A stretch of 5,868 nt of DNA. Source: Flavobacteriales bacterium (GTDB lineage: Bacteria; Bacteroidota; Bacteroidia; Flavobacteriales_D; Sanyastnellaceae). The number at the start of each line of letters is the position of its first letter. Within the stretch, counting starts at the first letter, position 1. The notes under the pieces are model-generated. The model did not search any database. It had not been told where the DNA came from and was given only the letters and a program-made list of their open reading frames with translations. Positions 1-5,868 of this stretch are shown here, in pieces. The stretch covers positions 1 through 5,868 of the forward strand of contig JAIYCK010000319.1 of the NCBI GenBank assembly GCA_027488055.1, given 5' to 3'. Made by a program: the position numbers and the translations under genes.

Positions 1-1061
1 AATTGACCCCACAGTGGATTGCCTTCCTTGGGGTAATAGGACATGGCCAGCGGCTTTTTGCTTCCAACCTCCACGGCTTGGGCATCCCAAATAAACTTGC
101 GTGAAGATGCAAAAGCGAAATCGCGCACATTCTCGGCATGAAAAATCCAAGTTTTTGTTCCCTTTCCTTTCTCTTTTTCATTTTCCACCGCCTCATCTTG
201 AGTCACAATGACGATGGGCTCTGTGCTTTTCTTGGCCTCTTCAAAGCGTTTCAATTGCGCAGCGGAGAGCACTTGACTTGGATTCTGAAGGACCCCGGTA
301 GCGGCCACAATGTGGTCATCGGGCACAGTCAAACTCACCTTATAATTACCAAAATTTAGAGTGAATTCGCCCATACCAAGGAATTGCTTGTGTTGCCAAC
401 CTTGATTATCGCTGTATACCACCATACGCGGATAGAACTGTGCAATGGTATACAGGTAATTCCCATCTCCTTCGAAATACTCGTATCCACTTCGTCCGCC
501 CAAGCGCATCCGATCATTGATGTTAAACCACCATTTGATTTTGAAGGTGAAAGAGGCACCCATTTTGAGTGGCTGCGGCAAATCGATGCGCATCATCGTT
601 TTATTCACAGTGTATTTCAACGGCTGACCTTTGGCATCGGTCACGAAATCGAGGTTGAACCCGCCATCGAACCATGGATTGAGGTCGTTGAGGTCGTTGA
701 GACTCATACTCTCGCCTACTTTGGACTGCTCAATAGCGATGGCATCGGCATCCTTGCTGTAAATGTTTTGATCCAATTGAAGCCAGATATAGGTCAACAC
801 ATCAGGCGAGTTGTTGGTGTAAACCACCGTTTCATCACCAAAAAGCATTTGTTTATCGTCGTCCAAACGCATCGCAATGGTATAGTCGGCGCGCTGCTGC
901 CAATATTCGTGACCGGGCGCACCACTGGCGGTGCGGTAATCATTTGGAGTGGCCAACTCAGGGCCCAATTGTTTGAATTTATCTTCGCGCACTGTTTGGG
1001 CGAAAATGACACTGCACATGCTAGTCAGGAGCACGGCATGGGTGAAACGCAACAAGATCAT
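1..1061 (-). CDS. Secreted M1-family metallopeptidase, N-terminal part (cut by left window edge)
   Basis: This frame stays open from an ATG at 1061 down to the window edge and gives 353 residues with no stop. Residues 1-21 look like a Sec signal peptide: a short start with Arg5, a hydrophobic stretch, then VIFA before Gln22. After it comes the beta-rich N-terminal domain typical of the M1 (gluzincin aminopeptidase) family. Recognisable stretches are YTIAMRLDDDKQMLFGDE near residue 59, a QFYPRMVVYSDNQGWQHKQF stretch near 212, and VPDDHIVAATG near 247; these closely resemble exported M1 proteins of Bacteroidota as I remember them. The GAMEN-type and HEXXH zinc motifs of the family would lie beyond the left edge, so activity cannot be judged here. 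An upstream in-frame TGA and the signal peptide support the ATG at 1061. It is transcribed away from clpS. Inference: it trims peptides in the periplasm or outside the cell. Family assignment is firm; substrate is unknown. Confidence 0.9.
   Translation of the reverse strand, partial: MILLRFTHAVLLTSMCSVIFAQTVREDKFKQLGPELATPNDYRTASGAPGHEYWQQRADYTIAMRLDDDKQMLFGDETVVYTNNSPDVLTYIWLQLDQNIYSKDADAIAIEQSKVGESMSLNDLNDLNPWFDGGFNLDFVTDAKGQPLKYTVNKTMMRIDLPQPLKMGASFTFKIKWWFNINDRMRLGGRSGYEYFEGDGNYLYTIAQFYPRMVVYSDNQGWQHKQFLGMGEFTLNFGNYKVSLTVPDDHIVAATGVLQNPSQVLSAAQLKRFEEAKKSTEPIVIVTQDEAVENEKEKGKGTKTWIFHAENVRDFAFASSRKFIWDAQAVEVGSKKPLAMSYYPKEGNPLWGQ
681..701 (-). repeat. 9-bp in-frame tandem repeat inside the M1 peptidase gene
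   Basis: The 9-base unit GAGGTCGTT (plus strand) occurs twice and is followed by GAG, about 2.3 copies in total. On the coding strand it encodes Leu-Asn-Asp twice, then Leu-Asn. The unit is a multiple of three, so gain or loss of a copy would keep the reading frame. It sits in the N-terminal beta domain, probably in a surface loop just before the NPWFDGG stretch. Confidence 0.7.
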
Positions 1062-1065
1062 GTTC

Positions 1066-1096
1066 CAAATGTAATCCAAGTTAGCCAAAGACAAAA
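1066..1096 (-). promoter_or_regulatory. Candidate Bacteroidota-type promoter for the M1 peptidase gene
   Basis: Read on the minus strand, TTTTG (1096-1092) is followed after 18 bases by TACATTTG (1073-1066), an exact match to the TAnnTTTG -7 element used by the primary sigma factor in Bacteroidota. The -33 element spacing also fits. The -7 element ends only four bases before the ATG at 1061, so the transcript would begin at or next to the start codon. The match is to a short consensus, so a chance hit remains possible. Confidence 0.5.
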
Positions 1097-1131
1097 TCAA
1101 GAAAATTCAAATTGAAAATATTCACAAGCGT

Positions 1132-1150
1132 TACATTGCATTCCAATGTA
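1132..1150. repeat. 7-bp inverted repeat in the M1/clpS divergent region
   Basis: TACATTG (1132-1138) and CAATGTA (1144-1150) are perfect inverted arms separated by five bases. The palindrome fills the space between the possible -33 and -7 elements of the clpS promoter, a classic place for a repressor operator. No T-run follows, so it is not an intrinsic terminator. Operator function is inference from symmetry and position only. Confidence 0.5.
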
Positions 1151-1161
1151 GTGTATATTTG
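1136..1161 (+). promoter_or_regulatory. Candidate Bacteroidota-type promoter for clpS
   Basis: TATATTTG at 1154-1161 is an exact match to the TAnnTTTG -7 consensus and lies 19 bases before the clpS ATG, leaving room for a short leader. The only TTG at about the right distance is at 1136-1138, 15 bases upstream, slightly closer than the usual spacing. The -7 element is therefore better supported than the -33 element. Confidence 0.55.
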
Positions 1162-1180
1162 TGCTTAATTAAATTTCAAT

Positions 1181-1456
1181 ATGAGTACCTATACTGAGAC
1201 CGAAGAAATTGTATTGACAGAAGAAGTATTAGTAGATGAACAGAAAATTGTTTTGTTCAACGACGATATAAACACCTTCGATTTTGTCATCGAGAGTTTG
1301 GTAGATGTATGTGGACATGACTTTATACAAGCCGAGCAATGCACGATCCTAGTGCATTACAAGGGCAAATGCGAAGTCAAAAAAGGAGACTTTTCAGTGC
1401 TCGAACCGATGTGCACTGCACTCTTAGACAGAGGTCTTTCAGCCGAAATTCAATAA
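1181..1456 (+). CDS. clpS: ClpS, N-degron adaptor of the Clp protease
   Basis: This 91-residue protein matches ClpS in length and motif order. After an acidic, probably flexible first 20 residues comes the core: IVLFNDDINTFDFVIESL at residues 23-40 and VHYKGK at 58-63. Aligned by eye to E. coli ClpS, Asn27, Asp28 and His59 correspond to Asn34, Asp35 and His66, the residues that hold the free alpha-amino group of the substrate. The E. coli gatekeeper Met40 is replaced by Phe33. ClpS delivers proteins with a destabilising N-terminal residue to the ClpA/ClpC-ClpP protease in the cytoplasm. The start at 1181 lies 19 bases after a good TAnnTTTG element and has an A/T-rich leader without a Shine-Dalgarno sequence, as usual in this phylum. 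The M48 peptidase gene follows after 59 bases and is probably cotranscribed. Confidence 0.93.
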   Translation: MSTYTETEEIVLTEEVLVDEQKIVLFNDDINTFDFVIESLVDVCGHDFIQAEQCTILVHYKGKCEVKKGDFSVLEPMCTALLDRGLSAEIQ

Positions 1457-1515
1457 GCATCTCTTTCATTGTTAATTTATATCCACCCGATTCTGGGTTA
1501 TCTTAATTTTACCCT

Positions 1516-2334
1516 ATGAGAAAAACGTACCTTATGATGGCCATTGTGCTTGCCACTGCCATTTTAGTAGCTTGTGCGCGTGTACCCATTACCAAACGCC
1601 GCCAACTCAATCTGATACCAGAGGCGCAAATGATTGGAATGAGCCTGCAAGCCTACCAAGAATTCTTAGACACCAATCAAGTTTTACCCCCTACAGATAA
1701 AAAGGTGGAAATGGTGCGTAGCATTGGCAACAACATCAAAAATGCGGTTGAACAATTCTTAACACAAGAAGGACAAAGCAAGCGCATTGAGAATTTTGCA
1801 TGGGAGTTCAATGTGGTAGCACAAGATGTCGTGAATGCATGGTGCATGCCCGGTGGCAAGGTGGTCGTTTATACGGGCATCTTGCCCGTTACTCAAGACG
1901 AACAAAGTTTGGCAGTAGTGATGGGACATGAAATAGCGCATGCCATTGCCCGTCATGGCAATGAGCGTATGAGTCAAGCTATGGGACTTCAATTGGGAGG
2001 CATGGCCATCTCCGTCGCGCTCAGCGAAAAACCCGCCCTCACTCAAAACATCTTTTTGCAGAGTTATGGCATAGGCAGTCAATTGGGCATGTTGGCGTAT
2101 GGTCGCAATCACGAAACAGAAGCGGACAAAATGGGATTGATATTTATGGCTATGGCCGGCTATGACCCACGCGTGGCGGTTGGATTTTGGGAGCGGATGG
2201 GTGCATTGGGAGGCAACAAACCACCCGAATTGCTAAGCACTCACCCTAGCGATGAAACCCGCGCTGCAACTTTGAAAGAATTCATGCCCACGGCTCTCAA
2301 ATACTATAAGCCCTCTGCTCCACCTCAACCATGA
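1516..2334 (+). CDS. M48-family zinc metallopeptidase, predicted lipoprotein
   Basis: The protein has 272 residues. Its first 19 residues form a lipoprotein signal peptide (Arg2-Lys3, hydrophobic stretch, LVAC lipobox), so Cys20 would be lipidated after cleavage. The M48 catalytic domain follows: NAWCMPGGKVVVYTGIL at 107-123, the HEIAH zinc motif at 138-142 (His138 and His142 as ligands, Glu139 as catalytic base), and RNHETEADKMG at 197-207, where Glu200 is the likely third zinc ligand. STHPSDETR at 241-249 carries a His conserved in BepA/LoiP-like members. Those relatives are envelope quality-control proteases in the periplasm at the outer membrane; I infer a similar setting here. Apart from the signal peptide it has no clear membrane helices, unlike HtpX. 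It follows clpS by 59 bases with no clear promoter between them, and a strong terminator lies just after its TGA. The specific substrate is unknown. Confidence 0.9.
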   Translation: MRKTYLMMAIVLATAILVACARVPITKRRQLNLIPEAQMIGMSLQAYQEFLDTNQVLPPTDKKVEMVRSIGNNIKNAVEQFLTQEGQSKRIENFAWEFNVVAQDVVNAWCMPGGKVVVYTGILPVTQDEQSLAVVMGHEIAHAIARHGNERMSQAMGLQLGGMAISVALSEKPALTQNIFLQSYGIGSQLGMLAYGRNHETEADKMGLIFMAMAGYDPRVAVGFWERMGALGGNKPPELLSTHPSDETRAATLKEFMPTALKYYKPSAPPQP

Positions 2335-2357
2335 GGAAAAAATGATGGTTTCTTCTT

Positions 2358-2387
2358 ATCCGACGATCACACGTCGGATTTTTTTTT
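2358..2387 (+). terminator. Strong intrinsic terminator after the clpS-M48 unit
   Basis: A perfect 8-bp stem, ATCCGACG (2358-2365) with CGTCGGAT (2372-2379), closes a 6-base loop. It runs straight into a tract of nine T at 2379-2387, whose first T is also the last stem base. The hairpin begins 24 bases after the M48 stop codon. It marks the end of the clpS-M48 transcript and implies that fabD has its own promoter in 2388-2557. Confidence 0.92.
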
Positions 2388-2557
2388 GCTTGGCACATGG
2401 ATGTTACTCCCGCCCGAAGGTATACAAAACTCCATGATGAGATATTAATAACCATCATCACAGACCTGAATCATCAAGGCATTGTGCTTGTTAAAAACTC
2501 ATCGCTATAAACGAATTACATCATTGTATTTTCGTCCCCACAACACACACAAACGAG

Positions 2558-3448
2558 ATGAAAGCATACGTATTTCCTGGACAAGGCTCACAATTTACTG
2601 GAATGGGCAAAGACTTGTATGAACATTCCACCATCGCGCGCGAAATGATGGATCAAGCCAATTCATTGCTTGGATTTGACCTTTTGAAAGTCATGTTTGA
2701 AGGCAGCGAGGACGAATTGAAGCAGACCAAAATCACTCAACCAGCCATTTTTTTACACAGCGTAAGCTTGGCTGCTGCATTGGGCGATCGCTTTAGTCCC
2801 CAAATGGTAGCAGGTCATAGTTTGGGCGAAATATCTGCCTTGGTGGCCAATCGTACTCTTGCGTTTGATGCTGGGTTGATGCTCGTATACAAGCGTGCCA
2901 TGGCCATGCAGAAAGCGTGCGAAATGAATCCAAGCACAATGGCAGCCATCTTAGGAATGGAAGATGCACAAGTAGAAGAAATATGCAGTGGTATCGCAGG
3001 AGTCGTTGTAGCGGCCAATTACAATTGCCCCGGACAATTGGTGATCAGCGGTGACAATCAAGCGGTGGATGCGGCGTGTGCTGCACTCACAGCGGCAGGA
3101 GCAAAACGTGCGCTACGTTTGCCCGTAGGCGGAGCTTTCCATAGTCCCTTGATGGAACCTGCGCGCGCCGAATTAGCAGAAGCCATAGCTTCCACCGATT
3201 TTCAAGTGCCGATTTGTCCCGTGTATCAAAATGTGAATGCACGCCCGACTACGGATCCTCAAGAAATCAAAACCTTACTCATTCAGCAGCTCACCGCGCC
3301 TGTGCGTTGGACTCAAACCATGGAAAACATGCTGGCCGACGGATGCACAGAAGTGATCGAAGTTGGACCAGGTAAGGTACTACAAGGTCTGTTCAAAAAA
3401 GTCAATCGTGAATTAGCTACTTCGAGCGCAGAATGGGCTCAAGATTGA
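2558..3448 (+). CDS. fabD: Malonyl-CoA:acyl-carrier-protein transacylase
   Basis: The 296-residue protein has the length and all landmarks of FabD. They are the opening FPGQGSQ at 6-12 (Gln9 helps form the oxyanion hole), GHSLGE at 86-91 with the nucleophile Ser88, Arg113 that binds the malonyl carboxylate, GAFHSPLM at 192-199 with catalytic His195, and EVGPGKVLQGL near the C-terminus. FabD moves malonyl from CoA to ACP in the cytoplasm, supplying extender units for fatty-acid synthesis. The start is secure because the family begins only a few residues before the PGQGSQ motif. The gene stands alone here: a terminator lies upstream, the convergent menA lies downstream, and no fabH, fabG or acpP is in view. 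A possible -7 element, TATTTTCG at 2527-2534, is one base off consensus and has no TTG at the right distance, so its promoter is not settled. I see no convincing terminator in 3449-3538. Confidence 0.96.
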   Translation: MKAYVFPGQGSQFTGMGKDLYEHSTIAREMMDQANSLLGFDLLKVMFEGSEDELKQTKITQPAIFLHSVSLAAALGDRFSPQMVAGHSLGEISALVANRTLAFDAGLMLVYKRAMAMQKACEMNPSTMAAILGMEDAQVEEICSGIAGVVVAANYNCPGQLVISGDNQAVDAACAALTAAGAKRALRLPVGGAFHSPLMEPARAELAEAIASTDFQVPICPVYQNVNARPTTDPQEIKTLLIQQLTAPVRWTQTMENMLADGCTEVIEVGPGKVLQGLFKKVNRELATSSAEWAQD

Positions 3449-3538
3449 ATGGATAACAAGATTCGAAGCATTCTTAAGTCATTGTGATCCCACTAAGCTT
3501 TAGCACGGTGTCATTTGATCAGTGACAGAAATGCTCCA

Positions 3539-4438
3539 TCACGCAACGAGAAAAAGGATCAGGGCGCAGATCGCTGTGGTCAAGGCCAATGGCTTGAGTT
3601 CACGATCGAATTCTTGAGGTTCTTGCATGCGCAGCATCTTGAGCCATCGTACTACCTGCACCGCCATGGGCAGCAATATGAGACATGCGATCAATCGAAA
3701 ATGAAAGACCTGAATGGTGGCAAGGAGACTGCACCAAGCTGCAAATAGAAGTACGGAGTGATAGATCTTGGCCTTCTTCAAACCCAAGCGCACCACTAAA
3801 GTCCGTTTTCCTGTGGCTTCATCATTGACGCGATCGCGCATATTGTTGAGATTGAGCACCGCACAACTGAGCGCACCTATAGCCATTGCGGGCCAAATCA
3901 CCCCTGCATTCCAGGAGTGTGATTGTAAAAAGGCATTGCCCATGACGCCCACCAATCCGAAAAACACAAACACAGACACATCGCCCAAGCCAGCATATCC
4001 ATACGGTTTTTTGCCTGCTGTATAAAAATAAGCTGCCAAAATTCCACCGATGCCGACTGCTAACATGGCCCAAAATGGAGCATACATGCCATATTGCAAA
4101 AAGGCGACATTGAGTAACTGAATACCGCAGATCAAACAAATGACAACCATCAGACCAATGGCCTTGCGCATTTGTCCAGCAGTGATGCTTCCACTTTGAA
4201 CTGCCCGCTTGGGGCCCAATCGATCGGCATTGTCCGCACCATTGGTATAATCACCGTAATCATTGGCAAAATTCGAGAGGATCTGCAAAGCGATCGTGGT
4301 GAGCAAGGACCATATGAATACAGGATAAGGATTCTCCAGATCAGACCAGACCACAGCATTTCCCATCCACACGGTAGACAATGCCAGCGGCAATGTGCGC
4401 ACGCGCATGGCAGACATCCACACCTTTAGTCCGGCCAT
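3539..4438 (-). CDS. menA: 1,4-dihydroxy-2-naphthoate polyprenyltransferase
   Basis: This 299-residue, very hydrophobic protein is a UbiA-superfamily prenyltransferase of the MenA type. The first Asp-rich motif is NDYGDYTNGAD at 59-69 and the second is NMRDRVNDEATGKRTL at 199-214 (Asp202 and Asp206). These bind the Mg2+-pyrophosphate of the prenyl donor. The N-terminal RVRTLPLALS at 12-21 and the GKRTLVVRLG stretch are typical of MenA. About eight or nine membrane helices are suggested by hydrophobic runs, for example around 42-58, 95-115, 120-140, 153-172, 178-197, 229-265 and 284-299. It attaches the isoprenoid tail to DHNA with loss of CO2, giving demethylmenaquinone in the inner membrane. 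The ATG lies only two bases after the menB stop, so the two are cotranscribed and probably translationally coupled. Met8 is a possible alternative start. The gene ends by converging on fabD, 90 bases apart, with no clear terminator between. Confidence 0.94.
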   Translation of the reverse strand: MAGLKVWMSAMRVRTLPLALSTVWMGNAVVWSDLENPYPVFIWSLLTTIALQILSNFANDYGDYTNGADNADRLGPKRAVQSGSITAGQMRKAIGLMVVICLICGIQLLNVAFLQYGMYAPFWAMLAVGIGGILAAYFYTAGKKPYGYAGLGDVSVFVFFGLVGVMGNAFLQSHSWNAGVIWPAMAIGALSCAVLNLNNMRDRVNDEATGKRTLVVRLGLKKAKIYHSVLLFAAWCSLLATIQVFHFRLIACLILLPMAVQVVRWLKMLRMQEPQEFDRELKPLALTTAICALILFLVA

Positions 4439-4440
4439 GT

Positions 4441-5256
4441 TTATGGGAATTTAGGGAATTTCTGAAAATCGGGATCTCGCTTTTCCAAAAAAGCATTTTT
4501 GCCTTCTTGCGCCTCTGCTGTTAGATAATAGAGCAATGTGGCATCACCGGCAAATTCCATTAAGCCACGCTGTCCGTCAAGCTCAGCATTGAGGCCGCGC
4601 TTAATCATTCGAATAGCGAGCGGCGATCTTTTCATCATGATCTTGCACCAACGCACCGTTTCCTCTTCCAGCTCGGCCAAAGGCACGACCTTGTTGACCA
4701 TGCCCATGTCCATGGCTTCTACAGCCGTGTATTGTTCGCATAAGAACCAAATTTCTCTCGCCTTTTTTTGGCCTACGTGTCGCGCCAAATAGTTGGAGCC
4801 AAATCCAGCATCGAAGCTGCCCACTTTGGGACCCGTTTGCCCAAATCGAGCATTATCCGAAGCGATCGTGAGGTCGCAAACCACATGCAAAACATGGCCA
4901 CCTCCAATCGCATAGCCGTTCACCATAGCGATCACTGGCTTAGGCATCTCGCGAATGCGTTTGTGCAAATCCAAGACATTGAGGCGTGGCACTCCATCGG
5001 TTCCAATATATCCTCCTACTCCCTTTACGTTCTGATCTCCACCGCTGCAAAATGCCTTGTCACCTTCTCCAGTGAGTATGATGCACGCAATGTCTTGCCG
5101 CTCACGTGCGATATCCATCGCCTCGATCATTTCTATGTTGGTTTCAGGGCGAAACGCATTGTACACCTCAGGTCGATTGATCGTTATTTTGGCGATTCCT
5201 TCAAAGTATTCAAATCGAATATCGGAATACGCTTTGATGCTTGTCCAAGTTCTCAT
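4441..5256 (-). CDS. menB: 1,4-dihydroxy-2-naphthoyl-CoA synthase
   Basis: The 271-residue protein is a crotonase-superfamily enzyme with clear MenB signatures: FCSGGDQ at 69-75, GYAIGGGHVLHVVCDLTIA at 114-132 (oxyanion-hole region), GQTGPKVGSFDAGFG at 139-153, GQKKAREIWFLC at 162-173, and the C-terminal PDFQKFPKFP tail that in MenB reaches into the neighbouring subunit. It converts o-succinylbenzoyl-CoA to DHNA-CoA in the cytoplasm. Gln140-Thr141-Gly142 with Trp170 line up with the bicarbonate site of E. coli MenB (Gln154, Thr155, Gly156, Trp184). It is therefore expected to be the bicarbonate-dependent type I rather than the type with Asp at the Gly position. The gene follows menD after 77 non-coding bases and precedes menA by two. 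I see no convincing promoter in the menD-menB gap, so one transcript is likely. Confidence 0.96.
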   Translation of the reverse strand: MRTWTSIKAYSDIRFEYFEGIAKITINRPEVYNAFRPETNIEMIEAMDIARERQDIACIILTGEGDKAFCSGGDQNVKGVGGYIGTDGVPRLNVLDLHKRIREMPKPVIAMVNGYAIGGGHVLHVVCDLTIASDNARFGQTGPKVGSFDAGFGSNYLARHVGQKKAREIWFLCEQYTAVEAMDMGMVNKVVPLAELEEETVRWCKIMMKRSPLAIRMIKRGLNAELDGQRGLMEFAGDATLLYYLTAEAQEGKNAFLEKRDPDFQKFPKFP

Positions 5257-5335
5257 ATTTCAATGTATTGTATCGTCTATTAATTCTGTCGTTTGTTATT
5301 CTGTTGCTCAATGGTGATCGAAAACCTCATTCTTT

Positions 5336-5868
5336 TTAATTGTTCTGAATGGTATGAAAATAATCCTTGAGCACTACATCATTTAATTCTTGCGGAGTAA
5401 GGACCTCCAGTATGGCGCAATTGTTCATCGACCACAACCACTTTAGACCATCCTTCAGACCTGCCAGATCACTGCACGCTTGAAAAGGTAAATCATACAT
5501 GGCGGCCAAGCCCTTCGCAGATCGATTGTGTGTCGTTTCAAAATATTGCTTCATCGCAGGGCTAGTAGATGGTCCATCGATGATGCGAAATATGCCTCCG
5601 CCTTGATTGTTGATCACTATTATTTTTAGATGCTTTGAAACATAATTGTTCCAAAAGGCATTGCTATCATAAAAGAAAGCCACATCTCCCGATACCAATA
5701 AGGTGGGACGTTGAGTGGCCCATGTCGCTCCCACTGCCGTCGATGTACAGCCGTCGATACCAGCCACGCCTCGATTGCCGAAATGCGCCAAATCGCCGCG
5801 CGCATTCATCAGCAGAATGTATCGAACTACACTGCTATTGCCCATTTGAAGGGCATATTGGGCTGGAA
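5336..5868 (-). CDS. menD: SEPHCHC synthase MenD, C-terminal part (cut by right window edge)
   Basis: The last 176 residues of MenD are visible; the frame continues past the right edge. The internal ATG at 5845 is not the start, because seven more in-frame codons precede it in the window and the family is roughly 550 residues long. Visible landmarks, numbered from the first full codon, are GNRGVAGIDG at 30-39, a conserved active-site stretch of MenD, and the thiamine-diphosphate/Mg2+ motif GD (60-61) followed 26 residues later by NN (86-87) in VINNQGGGIFRI. MenD condenses isochorismate with 2-oxoglutarate, releasing CO2, to form SEPHCHC, the first committed step of the classical menaquinone pathway. 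It is the first of the three men genes in view, with menB and menA behind it on the same strand. The N-terminal domains cannot be checked here. Confidence 0.95.
   Translation of the reverse strand, partial: PAQYALQMGNSSVVRYILLMNARGDLAHFGNRGVAGIDGCTSTAVGATWATQRPTLLVSGDVAFFYDSNAFWNNYVSKHLKIIVINNQGGGIFRIIDGPSTSPAMKQYFETTHNRSAKGLAAMYDLPFQACSDLAGLKDGLKWLWSMNNCAILEVLTPQELNDVVLKDYFHTIQNN

Noticed and set aside
384..1115. Long plus-strand open frame of 243 codons opposite the M1 peptidase gene
   Set aside because: It is antisense to a clear M1 coding sequence, has no recognisable motifs, and its composition reads like the complement of a real gene.
1485..1498. Small ACCC/GGGT hairpin between clpS and the M48 gene, considered as an attenuator or terminator
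   Set aside because: The stem is only four base pairs, with no T-run directly after it.
1836..1850. Local ATGCATGG/GCATGC near-palindrome inside the M48 gene
   Set aside because: It encodes the conserved NAWCMPGG region, so the pattern is explained by the protein sequence.
2435..2460. TGATGA/TCATCA inverted repeat upstream of fabD
   Set aside because: Six base pairs around a 14-base loop in a simple sequence context are easily found by chance, and it lies far from the fabD start.
3509..3527. Inverted repeat TGTCA/TGACA in the fabD-menA convergent gap, considered as a two-way terminator
   Set aside because: The stem is only five base pairs with a nine-base loop, and no T-run follows on either strand.
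3515..3748. Plus-strand open frame of 77 codons after fabD
   Set aside because: It overlaps the 3' end of menA, which has firm family support, and its translation has no domain-like character.
5261..5267. CAATGTA just upstream of menB, identical to one arm of the clpS palindrome
   Set aside because: It is a lone 7-mer without its partner arm, and about one such hit is expected by chance in a window of this size on both strands.
4768..5283. Plus-strand open frame of 171 codons opposite menB
   Set aside because: It lies wholly over the conserved menB gene and its start, with no protein-like motifs of its own.

Overview
The window looks like ordinary chromosomal DNA of a member of the Bacteroidota. 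Four things point there: promoter-like sites of the TAnnTTTG type, A/T-rich start regions without Shine-Dalgarno sequences, an M1 peptidase and a ClpS whose sequences look typical of that phylum, and the gene order menD-menB-menA. Base composition is moderate and looks even across the window. The family within the phylum cannot be fixed from this sequence.

Layout from left to right. (1) Positions 1-1061, minus strand: the N-terminal 353 residues of a secreted M1-family metallopeptidase, cut by the left edge before its catalytic motifs. (2) 1062-1180: a divergent promoter region with one Bacteroidota-type promoter candidate on each strand and a 7-bp inverted repeat. (3) 1181-2334, plus strand: clpS (N-degron adaptor) followed after 59 bases by an M48-family lipoprotein peptidase. 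A strong intrinsic terminator at 2358-2387 closes this unit. (4) 2558-3448, plus strand: fabD, malonyl-CoA:ACP transacylase. (5) 3539-5868, minus strand: a menaquinone block transcribed menD (3' part only), menB, menA, which converges on fabD.

The left half is themed on proteolysis: an exported aminopeptidase-type enzyme, a cytoplasmic ClpS adaptor and an envelope M48 peptidase. These act in different compartments, so a shared pathway is not implied. The right half makes the respiratory quinone. MenD forms SEPHCHC from isochorismate and 2-oxoglutarate, MenB closes the naphthoate ring on OSB-CoA, and MenA prenylates DHNA at the membrane. The intermediate genes (menH, menC, menE and the DHNA-CoA thioesterase) are not in the window.

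I found no mobile element, CRISPR array, RNA gene or novel system. The observations most worth a second look are the M1 promoter that would give a leaderless or nearly leaderless mRNA, the operator-like palindrome in the clpS promoter, and the phenylalanine at the ClpS gatekeeper position.
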